A stretch of DNA of 64,000 nt, taken from positions 1 through 64,000 of the forward strand of contig JAFLDO010000010.1 of assembly GCA_017302455.1 (NCBI GenBank), in the 5' to 3' direction. A model generated the notes under the pieces. It ran no database searches and was not told the origin of the DNA. It saw only the letters and a list, made by a program, of their open reading frames with translations. The DNA comes from Accumulibacter sp. Lineage in GTDB: Bacteria; Pseudomonadota; Gammaproteobacteria; Burkholderiales; Rhodocyclaceae. Every line of letters begins with the position of its first letter. The stretch's first letter is position 1. Position numbers and translations under genes: made by a program. This document shows positions 36,194-45,017 of this stretch, in pieces.

Positions 36194-37222
36194 ATGCAAC
36201 GCCTTCTCTCAGTCCCCTCTCCAGCCACGTACGTCACATCGCTCGTCCTTTCCGCCGCGCTTGCCTTCAGCCCGCTCGCCATCGGCGCCGAGGCGGTGGT
36301 GAAGATCGACGGCTCGAGCACCGTCTATCCGATAGCCGAAGCCATGGCCCAGGAGTTCCAGCGGGCCAGGCTGCATGAGGTGCACGTCAACGTCGGCGTC
36401 TCCGGAACCAGCGGCGGCTTCGCCAAGTTCTGCCGCGGCGAAACCGACATCGCGAGCGCCTCCCGACCCATCCTCAAGAAGGAAATGGAGGCTTGTGCCA
36501 AGGCCGGCGTCCGCTATTACGAGATGCCGCTTGCCTACGATGCGCTGACCGTCGTGGTCAATCCACAGAACAGCTTCGTCAGCAGCCTGAGCGTGGCGGA
36601 GTTGAGGAAACTGTGGGAGCCGCGGGCACAGGGCAAGATCACTACCTGGCGGGATCTCAACCCGGCCTGGCCGCCCCAGAAGATCAAGCTCTATGCTCCT
36701 GGCGCCGATTCCGGAACGTTCGAGTATTTCACCGAGGTGGTCGTTGGCACGGCGAAGGCGAGCCGCGCCGACGCCACGACCGCCGAAGATCACGCCGTGC
36801 TCGTGCAGGGGATTGCCGCCGACAAGGACGCCCTGGGCTATGTGGCTCTCGACTACTACGTCGAGAACCAGCAGAAGCTCAAGGCCGTGGCGATCGGTGA
36901 CGGCAAGGATGCCGTCCTGCCGACGATCGCCAACATCCGCAGTGGCGGCTACCAGCCGCTCTCGCGTCCAATATTCCTTTATGTCAGTGAAAAGTCGATC
37001 GAGAAACCGGCGGTCAGGCAATTCGTCGACTTCAGCATGAAGAATGCGGCCAGGGTGGTCGAGGAAGTGAACTACCTGCCGCTGCCGGCGCGAGCGTACA
37101 ACGAGAACCTTGAACGCATCACGGCCAAGAAGGTCGGCACCGTCTATGGCGGCGAGGACAAGGGGCGCTTGCGGCCCATCGACTCGCTGCAGATCCTCAG
37201 GGCACTGATGCACGGTTCGTGA
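36194..37222 (+). CDS. pstS: Phosphate-binding protein PstS, copy 1
   Basis: The 342-residue periplasmic protein starts at 36194 after AAGGAG and has a signal peptide to about residue 32. The phosphate-site motifs are [35 protein letters not shown] and GADSGTFEYF. It is a close paralogue of the second PstS at 37775 and of similar length, but ends in a longer divergent tail. It captures phosphate for PstCAB. It carries its own Pho box, and a stem-loop and a small gene separate it from the second pstS. Confidence 0.95.
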   Translation: MQRLLSVPSPATYVTSLVLSAALAFSPLAIGAEAVVKIDGSSTVYPIAEAMAQEFQRARLHEVHVNVGVSGTSGGFAKFCRGETDIASASRPILKKEMEACAKAGVRYYEMPLAYDALTVVVNPQNSFVSSLSVAELRKLWEPRAQGKITTWRDLNPAWPPQKIKLYAPGADSGTFEYFTEVVVGTAKASRADATTAEDHAVLVQGIAADKDALGYVALDYYVENQQKLKAVAIGDGKDAVLPTIANIRSGGYQPLSRPIFLYVSEKSIEKPAVRQFVDFSMKNAARVVEEVNYLPLPARAYNENLERITAKKVGTVYGGEDKGRLRPIDSLQILRALMHGS

Positions 37223-37245
37223 CCAACATCCGCGCAGAAGGCCAT

Positions 37246-37269
37246 TGCCGGCGCTACCAGAGGCCGGCA
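37246..37269. terminator. Stem-loop after pstS1
   Basis: Arms TGCCGGC (37246-37252) and GCCGGCA (37263-37269) are perfectly complementary with a 10-nt loop, 24 nt after the pstS1 stop. No T-run follows. It may end or attenuate the pstS1 transcript or protect its 3' end. Confidence 0.4.
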
Positions 37270-37316
37270 GCCCTCGTCGTCGCAACCCATCACCCTCACC
37301 TACCACGGAGATTTGT

Positions 37317-37658
37317 ATGTCATCACCCGCCAAGCGGTCCAACGCTGAAGCTCTCAGCGCTGCCGCCGTCGAACTGAAACGCCGAAGAGCCGCCCGAACG
37401 GCCACGGAGACGCCACCGCCCAAGCCCGGGACGGCAAAGAAAGTCAAGACGGTCCGCTGCAGTGTACGGCTGCCGGAAGGTGAGTACCGGGAACTCGCGA
37501 AGCTCAGGAAGCGTCTTGGCCGTGAGGGAGTCAGCACGAAAAAGGGAGAACTCGTTCGCGCCGGCCTGATGCTGCTCGCCCTGCTTGACCGCACCGACCT
37601 GAATGCGGCGATACGCGACGTGATCGCCCCGGAACCGGCCACCCACCAGACACCCTAA
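37317..37658 (+). CDS. Small basic protein between the two pstS genes, ribbon-helix-helix-like
   Basis: The 113-residue product starts at 37317 after CGGAGA. The N-terminal half is lysine/arginine/alanine-rich and disordered. The C-terminal half (VKTVRCSVRLPEGEYRELAK, then LGREGVSTKKGELVRAGLML) has the strand-helix-helix pattern of ribbon-helix-helix DNA-binding proteins; this is an inference from pattern, not a family match. I do not recognise the gene. It lies between pstS1 and the Pho box of pstS2, which suggests a phosphate-linked role. Confidence 0.55.
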   Translation: MSSPAKRSNAEALSAAAVELKRRRAARTATETPPPKPGTAKKVKTVRCSVRLPEGEYRELAKLRKRLGREGVSTKKGELVRAGLMLLALLDRTDLNAAIRDVIAPEPATHQTP

Positions 37659-37699
37659 CCGGCTGCCCGGCCCGCTGCAAGCAAGGACCGCGCGGGCCA

Positions 37700-37717
37700 A
37701 TGTCATCAAGCTGTCAC
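37700..37717 (+). promoter_or_regulatory. Pho box upstream of pstS2
   Basis: The site reads ATGTCAT-CAAG-CTGTCAC: the second heptamer is a perfect match and the first differs only in its first base from CTGTCAT-N4-CTGTCAC. It is 57 bp before the ATG at 37775, nearly the same spacing as for pstS1. Confidence 0.9.
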
Positions 37718-37774
37718 ATGGCCAGCGCAGAATCCGCTCCGAAGTTGTGATCCACAGACAATAAGGAGTTCATC

Positions 37775-38779
37775 ATGAATCAAATGTTGCCCAAGGCGGC
37801 CGTGCTCGCCATGACGTTACTGGCCGCGCTGTCCTTCGCTGCGTCGGCATCGGCGGCGCCGGCAGTCGTCAAGATCGACGGCTCAAGCACCGTATTCCCG
37901 ATCACCGAGGCCGTCGCCGAGGAGTTCCAGAAAGCCAAGAGAGGCGCCGTCAATGTCACCGTCGGCATCTCCGGAACCGGGGGCGGCTTCAAGAAGTTCT
38001 GCCGCGGCGAGACCGACGTGGCCAACGCCTCGCGGCCGATCCTGAAGAAGGAAATGGACGACTGCGCCAAGGCCGGCATCCGCTACTACGAAATGCCCAT
38101 AGCGTATGACGCACTGACGGTGATGGTCAATCCGCAGAACGCGTTCATCAAGAGCATGAGCGTCGCCGAGCTCAAGAAGATCTGGGAACCGGGTGCGCAG
38201 GGCAAGATCAATAGCTGGAAGGACGTCAACCCGGCGTGGCCGGATCAGAAGATCAAGCTCTACGGTGCTGGGTCGGATTCCGGCACCTTCGATTACTTCA
38301 CCGAGGCGATTGTCGGCAAGGCCAAGTCGAGCCGCGGTGACTACACCGCGTCGGAGGACGACAACGTCCTGGTGCAGGGAATTTCCGGCGACAAGGGTGC
38401 GCTCGGCTACTTCGGCTTTGCCTACTATATCGAGAACCAGAAGAAGCTGAAGGCTGTTGCCATCGACGGTGGCAAGGGACCGGTAGCACCGACGCCCGAG
38501 AACGTCGACAACGGCTCGTACCAGCCCTTGTCACGGCCGATCTTCATCTACGTCAGTGAGAAGTCGCTGGAGAAACCGGAGGTCAAGGAGTTCGTCGAGT
38601 TCTACATGAAGAGCGCCGCGCCACTGGTCAAGGAAGTGAAGTACATCCCGCTACCCGCCAAGGCCTACACCGGCAACCTCGAACACCTCGCCAAGAAGAA
38701 GCTCGGCACCGTCTTTGGCGGCCAGAATGAGGTCGGCCTGACCATCGAACAGTTGATGAAGCGCGAAGCTCAGCTCTGA
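37775..38779 (+). CDS. pstS: Phosphate-binding protein PstS, copy 2
   Basis: The 334-residue periplasmic protein starts at 37775 after AAGGAG, with a signal peptide ending near ASAA (about residue 28). Motifs [35 protein letters not shown] and [10 protein letters not shown] line the phosphate site. It has its own Pho box and directly precedes pstCAB, so it is probably the main transport partner. A stem-loop at 38805-38835 separates it from pstC. Confidence 0.95.
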   Translation: MNQMLPKAAVLAMTLLAALSFAASASAAPAVVKIDGSSTVFPITEAVAEEFQKAKRGAVNVTVGISGTGGGFKKFCRGETDVANASRPILKKEMDDCAKAGIRYYEMPIAYDALTVMVNPQNAFIKSMSVAELKKIWEPGAQGKINSWKDVNPAWPDQKIKLYGAGSDSGTFDYFTEAIVGKAKSSRGDYTASEDDNVLVQGISGDKGALGYFGFAYYIENQKKLKAVAIDGGKGPVAPTPENVDNGSYQPLSRPIFIYVSEKSLEKPEVKEFVEFYMKSAAPLVKEVKYIPLPAKAYTGNLEHLAKKKLGTVFGGQNEVGLTIEQLMKREAQL

Positions 38780-38804
38780 GCCGGCACCACCGACCCCGTG
38801 AACC

Positions 38805-38835
38805 GGAACGGCCATGCGGGTGATCAGGCCGCTCC
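38805..38835 (+). terminator. Stem-loop between pstS2 and pstC
   Basis: Arms GGAACGGCC (38805-38813) and GGCCGCTCC (38827-38835) pair with a single A-C mismatch around a 13-nt loop. It lies in the 87-bp gap between pstS2 and pstC. Such structures commonly stabilise or attenuate transcripts, so that the binding protein is made in excess of the membrane subunits. Confidence 0.5.
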
Positions 38836-38866
38836 GCCCTAATTGACGTCGTCCAGGGCTCGAACG

Positions 38867-39841
38867 ATGAGCAGCATTCCCTTGAAACCCCTTTCACCAC
38901 CGTTGCTGGAAGCGGGCGCCGGCCAGCCGCCGGCGGCCGCATCGATGCGTCGATCGATGAACCTGCGCCGCCGCCTGACGGAACGCGGCATCGAAGGATT
39001 GCTGCTGCTCGCCGCGCTGGTTTCGGTGTTCACGACGCTTGCCATTGTTGCGATTCTCGTCTGGGAATCGATCCTCTTCTTCCGCACGGTGCCGTTGATC
39101 GACTTTCTCACCGACACGCAGTGGACGCCACTTTTCGACGACGCGCACTTCGGCATCATCGCGCTGCTCTCCGGCACGCTGACGACGACGGTCGTCGCCC
39201 TGCTGGTGGCCATCCCCCTGGGAACCATCCTGGCCATCTATCTCTCGGAGTTCGCCCCCTTTCGCGTCCGCGAGGTGGCCAAGCCCTTCCTGGAAATGCT
39301 TGGTGGGGTGCCCACGATCGTCTACGGCTACTTCGCCCTGCTCTTCGTGACGCCGCTGCTGCAGAGGTTCTACCCCGACCTGCCCGGCTTCAACATGCTC
39401 TCGGCCGGGCTGGTCATGGGCATCATGATCGTCCCCTACGTCAGTTCCCTGTCGGAGGACGCCATGCGCGCGGTGCCGATGAACATGCGCGAGGCGTCCT
39501 ACGCGATGGGTGCGACGCGCCTGCAGACCGCCCTCTTCGTCGTCACGCCGGCAGCACTCTCCGGCCTGGCCTCGTCCTACATTCTCGGCATCTCGCGCGC
39601 CGTTGGCGAGACCATGGTCGTCGCCATCGCCGCCGGCATGCAGCCGAGTTTCACCTTCAACCCGACCGAACCGGCAGCAACGATCACCGCCTACATCGTT
39701 CAGGTGGCCCTTGGCGACCTGCCGCACGGATCGATCGGCTACCAGACGATCTTCGCCGCCGGCCTGACGCTGCTGCTGATCACGCTGCTGTTCAACATCA
39801 TTGGCCACATCCTGCGCAAACGCTTTCGCGAGGCTTACTGA
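38867..39841 (+). CDS. pstC: Phosphate ABC transporter permease PstC
   Basis: The 324-residue membrane protein has about six hydrophobic segments and the MetI-type inner-membrane signature (MNMREASYAMGATRLQTALF). PLIDFLTDTQWTPLF and GGVPTIVYGYFAL are characteristic of PstC. I take the ATG at 38867; a TTG at 38843 in the same frame is possible. pstA follows after two bases. Confidence 0.94.
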   Translation: MSSIPLKPLSPPLLEAGAGQPPAAASMRRSMNLRRRLTERGIEGLLLLAALVSVFTTLAIVAILVWESILFFRTVPLIDFLTDTQWTPLFDDAHFGIIALLSGTLTTTVVALLVAIPLGTILAIYLSEFAPFRVREVAKPFLEMLGGVPTIVYGYFALLFVTPLLQRFYPDLPGFNMLSAGLVMGIMIVPYVSSLSEDAMRAVPMNMREASYAMGATRLQTALFVVTPAALSGLASSYILGISRAVGETMVVAIAAGMQPSFTFNPTEPAATITAYIVQVALGDLPHGSIGYQTIFAAGLTLLLITLLFNIIGHILRKRFREAY

Positions 39842-39843
39842 CA

Positions 39844-40800
39844 ATGCCAGCCGACTCACTCACCGTCGCCGACGGCTCGCCCGATGCCCACCTGCAGGCG
39901 GTACGTCACCTCATCGCCCGGCACAAGACACTGGACTGGCTCTTCGGCCTGCTTGGCGTTGCTGCCCTGATGTTCGCGATGCTGGTTTTTGCGATGCTTT
40001 TCGGCCAGATGCTGGTGAACGGATTCCCGCACCTCTCCTGGGACTTCTTCACGAGTTTTCCATCGCGCCGGGCCGCCAGCGCCGGCATACTTTCGGCCTG
40101 GGTCGGCACGATTCTGGTGATGCTGGTCACCGCCGTGGTGGCCGTGCCGCTCGGTGTGGGCGCCGGCATCTATCTCGAAGAGTACGCTCCCAAGAATCTG
40201 CTGACCGACATCATCGAGATCAACGTCACCAATCTGGCCGGCGTGCCGTCGATCATCTACGGACTCCTGGCGCTGGCACTCTTTGTCTACCAGTTCGGCC
40301 TCGGCCAGAGCATCGCCGCGGCCGGGCTGACGCTGGCCCTGCTGATCCTGCCGGTGGTCATCGTCGCCACCCGGGAGGCGATCAGGACGATCCCGCAGCA
40401 AATCCGTGAGGGGGCCTATGCCTGCGGCGCGACCAAATGGCAGGTGGTCGCTCACCATATCGTGCCCTATTCGCTGCCGGGGATCATGACCGGCGTCATC
40501 ATCGGACTGGCGCGCGCCATCGGCGAAACCGCCCCGATCATCACCATCGGCGCGTTGACCTTCATCGCCTTCCTGCCGCCCTCGCCCTTCGGCAACCCGG
40601 GACATCTGATCTCCTTCGACTGGCTGACCGCGCCGTTTACCGTCATGCCGATCCAGATGTTCAACTGGATCTCGCGTCCCGAGGCGGCCTTTCAGGCCAA
40701 CGCGGCGGCGGCAGGACTGGTGCTGGTGGTGATGACCCTGTCGATGAATGCGATCGCCATCTGGATCCGCTACCACTTCCGCAAGCGGATCAAGTGGTGA
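39844..40800 (+). CDS. pstA: Phosphate ABC transporter permease PstA
   Basis: The 318-residue permease has about six hydrophobic segments with the PstA motifs [25 protein letters not shown] and [17 protein letters not shown]-like sequence ([17 protein letters not shown]). It pairs with PstC in the membrane. It is two bases behind pstC and starts within the longer shadow frame at 39844. Confidence 0.94.
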   Translation: MPADSLTVADGSPDAHLQAVRHLIARHKTLDWLFGLLGVAALMFAMLVFAMLFGQMLVNGFPHLSWDFFTSFPSRRAASAGILSAWVGTILVMLVTAVVAVPLGVGAGIYLEEYAPKNLLTDIIEINVTNLAGVPSIIYGLLALALFVYQFGLGQSIAAAGLTLALLILPVVIVATREAIRTIPQQIREGAYACGATKWQVVAHHIVPYSLPGIMTGVIIGLARAIGETAPIITIGALTFIAFLPPSPFGNPGHLISFDWLTAPFTVMPIQMFNWISRPEAAFQANAAAAGLVLVVMTLSMNAIAIWIRYHFRKRIKW

Positions 40801-40843
40801 GCCGCCGCCATGGTGTGAAGAGAAACCAACAAGGAAAGCCATC

Positions 40844-41641
40844 GTGAGCACCGTAACTACCCTGACTCCGAAACCGCAGGCCGAACTGAAGGCACAGGTC
40901 AATGCGCTGAATTTCTACTACGGTGACTTTCAGGCGCTGAAGAACATCGATTTCCCGGTTGAGAGAAATCAGGTCACGGCCTTGATCGGCCCCTCGGGCT
41001 GCGGCAAGTCGACCTTCCTGCGCTGTTTCAACCGCATGCACGACCTCTACCCGAACATGCGTTACGAGGGCGAGATCCTGCTCTATCCCGACGCCGTCAA
41101 TATCGTCTCGCCGCAGGTCGACCCGATCGAGGTGCGCATGCGCATCGCGATGGTCTTCCAGAAGCCCAATCCGTTTCCCAAGTCCATCTACGAAAACGTC
41201 GCCTACGGCCTGCGCGTGCGCGGCGAACGCAAGAAAGATGTAATCGACGAGAAGGTGGAAGAAGCGTTGCGCGACGCCGCCTTGTGGGACGAAGCCAAGG
41301 ACCGGCTCAACGACCTCGCCTTCAACCTCTCCGGTGGCCAGCAGCAGCGCCTGTGCATCGCCCGGGCGCTCGCCACCGACCCCGAGATCCTGCTCTTCGA
41401 CGAGCCCACGTCGGCTCTCGATCCGATTGCCACGGCACGCATCGAGGAACTGGTCAGCGAACTCAAGGAGCGGGTGACAATCCTGATCGTCACCCACAAC
41501 ATGCAGCAGGCCGCACGCGTCTCGGCCTATACCGCCTTCATGTACATCGGCCAGTTGATCGAGTTCGACGACACCAAGAAGATCTTCACCAACCCTTCGT
41601 CGAAGCTGACCGAGGAATACATCACCGGGCGCTTCGGTTGA
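40844..41641 (+). CDS. pstB: Phosphate ABC transporter ATP-binding protein PstB
   Basis: The 265-residue ATPase has Walker A (GPSGCGKST), PstB-specific [20 protein letters not shown], signature [16 protein letters not shown], Walker B ([13 protein letters not shown]) and switch [13 protein letters not shown] use the GTG at 40844 after AAGGA, because the frame upstream is a shadow of pstA. Its TGA stop abuts the stop of the convergent serine-protease gene (TGATCA) with no gap. Confidence 0.95.
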   Translation: MSTVTTLTPKPQAELKAQVNALNFYYGDFQALKNIDFPVERNQVTALIGPSGCGKSTFLRCFNRMHDLYPNMRYEGEILLYPDAVNIVSPQVDPIEVRMRIAMVFQKPNPFPKSIYENVAYGLRVRGERKKDVIDEKVEEALRDAALWDEAKDRLNDLAFNLSGGQQQRLCIARALATDPEILLFDEPTSALDPIATARIEELVSELKERVTILIVTHNMQQAARVSAYTAFMYIGQLIEFDDTKKIFTNPSSKLTEEYITGRFG

Positions 41642-42373
41642 TCAGGCTTCGGTGAGAGTCATCAGGATATCGGCGTACCAGGCGCTGTTCAGACCGAGCG
41701 CCTCGTCCAGTTCGAGATCGCGAGTGCCAACGTCCAACCGGGCCGAGTGGACTCCCAGCAGCATCCAGGGGAGGTCGCCGTGCGCCACCGTCGCGCGCGG
41801 AAGACGCATGACGACGGGCGCGCCGCTCGTCCCCCGGTGCGTGCGTGCGTCGGTCAGGAAATAGCCCTCGCCCTTGAAACGCAGGCCGAATGAGGAGGCG
41901 ATCACGGCTTGGCGGACCACCGGCATGTGGTGCAGGGTATCGTGGAAGCCGAGCGGAAAACCGACCACCAGGAGCGACGACCCCACCTCCACCGAGTCAC
42001 ATGGGCCGGCCAGGTGCGCCGGCGTAAAGGCGCGATAGACGGTGGTCGGCGGTAGCGCGCCGCGGTCGATCTCGATCACCGCCACGTCAATGTCGCCAGC
42101 GGCATCCAGACCCTGGCGCCAGAGGCGGCTGCCATGGCGATACAAGGGGATCGAGAAGCCGGTGGAGCCGGCCATGTTGGCAGGATCGATGTGCAACTCG
42201 ATCTCGATGCGATCGGGAGCATGCCGGCTTGGCTTGTCGCGCATGACGTGCCGGCTGGTCACCACGAACAGCCTGTCCCCGCGCGCAAAGAAGAACCCGC
42301 TGGCGTTGGTCAGCGCGCGCTGGTGGTCGAACGTGCAGATGCGCGCGGCGGTGAGCAGAATGGTGTCGATCAT
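41642..42373 (-). CDS. Trypsin-like serine peptidase domain protein
   Basis: The 243-residue protein has the chymotrypsin-fold triad in order: histidine in VTSRHVM (about residue 41), aspartate in DIDVAVIEID, and serine in RTHRGTSGAPVV. It matches the trypsin-like peptidase family (S1/PF13365 type). No signal peptide is visible: the N-terminus MIDTILLTAARICTFDHQ is short, so it may act in the cytoplasm. It converges on pstB with abutting stops. An ecotin gene lies 0.8 kb away on the same strand, with a YidB-like gene between. Confidence 0.8.
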   Translation of the reverse strand: MIDTILLTAARICTFDHQRALTNASGFFFARGDRLFVVTSRHVMRDKPSRHAPDRIEIELHIDPANMAGSTGFSIPLYRHGSRLWRQGLDAAGDIDVAVIEIDRGALPPTTVYRAFTPAHLAGPCDSVEVGSSLLVVGFPLGFHDTLHHMPVVRQAVIASSFGLRFKGEGYFLTDARTHRGTSGAPVVMRLPRATVAHGDLPWMLLGVHSARLDVGTRDLELDEALGLNSAWYADILMTLTEA

Positions 42374-42614
42374 GGATTCGCCTTCGCGAGCGCGGGTCAG
42401 TCAGTGGTGGCAGCCGACCATTTTAGGGCATCGATGAGCGCGTCGGCGCGTCGGCTCGCTGCTGGCCGGCCACCGCGCCGCGCTGAAGTTGCTTGCTGAC
42501 TGGCGTCCATTGGCCGAGAATGCAGCGTGCGCCCACCTTGGTCGATCCGACACCTGAGCGCCCGGCACCGGCAAGCACTGAACAATTTTTCTCGATTGAA
42601 AGGAGACATGCACC

Positions 42615-43082
42615 ATGGGTTTGCTCGATTCGGTACTGGGCTCGGTCCTCGGCGGACAGCAGGCAGCGGACGCCACTCAGGGTGGCGGTCTGGCCGGCAT
42701 GCTGGGCACCCTGCTCAGCAACCCGCAACTGCTGCAAGTGATCACGGGCCTGCTGGCCAACGATGGCGCCCAGGGCGGCCTGGGCGGCTTGATGGGCAAG
42801 TTCCAGCAGGCCGGCCTCGGCGACGTACTCGGTTCGTGGGTCGGATCGGGTCCGAACCAGCCCATTTCCGGCAACCAGCTGACCGCCGTGCTGGGCTCCG
42901 ACGTGATGGCGGATCTGGCCGCCAGCCTGGGCACCGACACCGGGGCAGCGGCCGGCCAATTGTCCCAGGTTCTGCCGGGCCTGATCGATCAACTGACGCC
43001 TTCCGGTGCGGCGCCGCAAGAAGGGCTGGGAAGCGGCGGCGAGCTGATGGGCATGCTCGGCGGCCTGCTGGCGAGACGCTGA
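42615..43082 (+). CDS. YidB-like (DUF937) protein
   Basis: The 155-residue protein starts at 42615 after AAAGGAG and is rich in glycine, leucine and alanine (MGLLDSVLGSVLGGQQAADA, GLAGMLGTLLSNPQLL, LTAVLGSDVMADLAASLG). It matches the YidB/DUF937 family of unknown function. It has no signal peptide. It is the only plus-strand gene between the protease and the ecotin. Confidence 0.85.
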   Translation: MGLLDSVLGSVLGGQQAADATQGGGLAGMLGTLLSNPQLLQVITGLLANDGAQGGLGGLMGKFQQAGLGDVLGSWVGSGPNQPISGNQLTAVLGSDVMADLAASLGTDTGAAAGQLSQVLPGLIDQLTPSGAAPQEGLGSGGELMGMLGGLLARR

Positions 43083-43160
43083 TCCGTTGAGGGCAGCGGC
43101 ACACCCGGACAGCAGTCCGGACTGGCCACCAAGCGCTCCAACCGCTGCGCGCGAATCGCC

Positions 43161-43210
43161 GCTCAGCCCAGTTCAGCCCAGTTCAGCCCAGTTCAGCCCA
43201 ACTCAGCCCT
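43161..43210. repeat. Five 10-bp tandem units (GTTCAGCCCA type)
   Basis: Three exact GTTCAGCCCA units (43171-43200) are flanked by one variant unit on each side (GCTCAGCCCA and ACTCAGCCCT). The array covers the stop codon and 3' end of the ecotin gene. On the ecotin strand each unit contains a TGA, in successively different frames. Confidence 0.9.
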
Positions 43211-43679
43211 TTTCCATGCCTCTGGCCTCCGAAGCAGCGCTCCAGATCCGATAGCGGACTTCAACGCCTGCAGGTGCATACACCACCACCGGCAAGCGGC
43301 TGTTGTAGCGAATCAGGTAGCGTTCGCCGCCAAGCGCGACGAAGCGGCTCACCTTGGGCGCGTCCGGATCGATGGCCATCAAGGTCCCCGCCATCGGGCC
43401 CAGGGCGCTGACCACGTAGCGCGGAAACCCCCAGCCCTTGATCGTTTCCTCCTCGATCCGACCAGCGAAAAAGTATCTGTTCCGTTCATCGACGTCGACG
43501 GTCTTGCCAACGATCAACTCGACCTTGAAATCGGACTCCTCGCCCTGTTTCGGAAGCTGCAGGACGTAACGGACCATCCCCCCTTCGGCCGCAGGAAACG
43601 CCCGCATGTCATCCGCGGCCGGCACCGCAGACACGGCCAGGAGAAACCACAGGGCACCCAGGAAACCAAACAGTCTCAT
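43203..43679 (-). CDS. eco: Ecotin, periplasmic serine protease inhibitor
   Basis: The 158-residue protein starts at 43679 after GGAGG and has a signal peptide to about residue 22. It matches ecotin along its length: FPAAEGGMVRYVLQLPKQ, DFKVELIVGKTVDVD, RYLIRYNSRLPVVVYAPAGV and VRYRIW. The reactive-site loop aligns as T99-L100-M101-A102, so P1 is leucine where E. coli has Met84. Both cysteines that form the E. coli disulfide (C50, C87) are replaced (E65, I103). Ecotin dimers inhibit trypsin-fold proteases. The gene ends inside the tandem repeat. Confidence 0.9.
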   Translation of the reverse strand: MRLFGFLGALWFLLAVSAVPAADDMRAFPAAEGGMVRYVLQLPKQGEESDFKVELIVGKTVDVDERNRYFFAGRIEEETIKGWGFPRYVVSALGPMAGTLMAIDPDAPKVSRFVALGGERYLIRYNSRLPVVVYAPAGVEVRYRIWSAASEARGMEKG

Positions 43680-43953
43680 AACGCCTCCACAAAGCCGTCC
43701 AAAGGAGAAAGGACCTGGTCGCCCGCGCATGCCGCTCGCGCCCACGTACCACTGCGGCAGCCGGCGGAAAAGCTTCGGTGGCCATCGCGGCGCGACAGCG
43801 TGGTCGACGAGCGAACGGGGGGGTTGGCGACTACTCGGCGACTGTAAATGCCCCCGCTTTGCGCAGTGAATCGCCGGTCGCAACGGCACGCCTTCTCCTG
43901 TTGCCGCCGATCGTCCACCGTCCCGCCGGCCGGTCCTGGCGATATCCTGGCTA

Positions 43954-44652
43954 TCAACCTTCGCTCCTGAAGTCCTGCGGGTCCTTCTCCTTTGCGCGAC
44001 GCCGCAGGTCGTCGAGCAGCATGTAGCAACTGGTCAGCAGCACCCACAGCGGGAATACCAGGATGAGTCGGTCGATGTACCGGCTAGTGAGCAGCAGCAA
44101 TAAAGCCAGGGCATAGCCGACGAGCGCAATCCAGCGGGCAATGAAGCCGGTTCGCAGCGCCAGTGTGGACGTCGCGATCATGAACACGCCCGCCATTCGG
44201 ACGGCATAGACGTTCATCACCTCGTAGCTGATCGCGCGCGCTACGCTGAAAGTCGCGGAGCCAAGCACACGCGTCGGCTCCGCCGTGTAAGTCACGACCA
44301 GTCCACCAACGACGGCCGCCGAGAAAAACAACATGGCCAGGAACAGCAGTCCGCTGCCCAGAAAGACGGTGGCAAACAGCCGATCCTCGCGAGCGCCGAG
44401 ACGGTCACGCAGCACCCCGATGAACCAGAGGAAAGAGATCCCGGCAAAGGGTATCAGATGCAGCGCCGTCGCCACGGACTGCGAACTCGTCTGTAACCAG
44501 GTACCCGCCTCCAGCGGGTCCTGGGGAAGCGACTCGCGCAGCAACCACACGCTGGCCATCAGCAGCAATGAGAAGAGAATGCCGGCAATGGCCGCGGCGC
44601 GCGGCGCGCGCAGGAATTGCGCGGCAGTCGTCGCCGAGTCAGGCGGCATCAT
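43954..44652 (-). CDS. Multi-pass membrane protein of unknown function
   Basis: The 232-residue protein has about six hydrophobic segments (for example AAIAGILFSLLLMASVWLL and VFLGSGLLFLAMLFFSAAVV) and a charged C-terminal tail. I do not recognise the family. The start ATGATG at 44652/44649 has no ribosome site of its own. It overlaps the end of a 32-codon ORF that has a perfect AGGAGG, so translation is probably by coupling to that ORF. Confidence 0.75.
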   Translation of the reverse strand: MMPPDSATTAAQFLRAPRAAAIAGILFSLLLMASVWLLRESLPQDPLEAGTWLQTSSQSVATALHLIPFAGISFLWFIGVLRDRLGAREDRLFATVFLGSGLLFLAMLFFSAAVVGGLVVTYTAEPTRVLGSATFSVARAISYEVMNVYAVRMAGVFMIATSTLALRTGFIARWIALVGYALALLLLLTSRYIDRLILVFPLWVLLTSCYMLLDDLRRRAKEKDPQDFRSEG

Positions 44653-44737
44653 CTTCGCAAGGACGGACCTGAGCGGCCAGTGCGGGCTCCGCGCCGCGAC
44701 AGACCCAGATCAGGAAAAGGCCCTTTGCCCGGGACAC
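44639..44737 (-). CDS. Short leader ORF (32 codons) overlapping the membrane gene start
   Basis: The ORF runs from GTG at 44737 to TGA at 44639. A perfect AGGAGG lies at 44743-44748, five bases before the start. A promoter is found 55 bp further upstream. Its translation has a hydrophobic start (MSRAKGLFLIWVCRG) and an acidic end. The ORF ends 14 nt inside the downstream membrane-protein gene. It may be a leader peptide controlling that gene, or a small membrane peptide. Confidence 0.6.
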   Translation of the reverse strand: MSRAKGLFLIWVCRGAEPALAAQVRPCEDDAA

Positions 44738-44791
44738 GATGGCCTCCTCTTGAGGGTTCAGCAGGGTAGGAAATCCGACGACACCAGGGAG

Positions 44792-44821
44792 AGTATATGA
44801 GTCCCCAGGAAGCAGGGTCAA
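44792..44821 (-). promoter_or_regulatory. Sigma-70 promoter for the leader ORF and membrane gene
   Basis: On the minus strand TTGACC (44816-44821), an 18-bp spacer and TATACT (44792-44797) form a good sigma-70 promoter, placing a start near 44785. The transcript would contain the AGGAGG and the leader ORF. The remainder of the gap (44822-45017) to the phoR stop shows nothing else that I can name. Confidence 0.65.
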
Positions 44822-45017
44822 TCACGAAATGGGTCCCTGAGGCCCCTGCAATGGCATCCGACGCCCGTCCCGCCGAGCGCCTCGGGTCTTCCGACGACGG
44901 GCAATGGACTCGGCTTGTTCCACCCCGCTCGGGAAGACCGGTCGCGCCACAGTCGCGATCGCCGCCACGGTCGGCCGATCACGACAAGCATCCAAGGCTC
45001 TCCCGGCAACTCCCGAT

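Noticed and set aside
43161-43210. CRISPR-like repeat
   Set aside because: The units are contiguous 10-mers without spacers and there are no cas genes.
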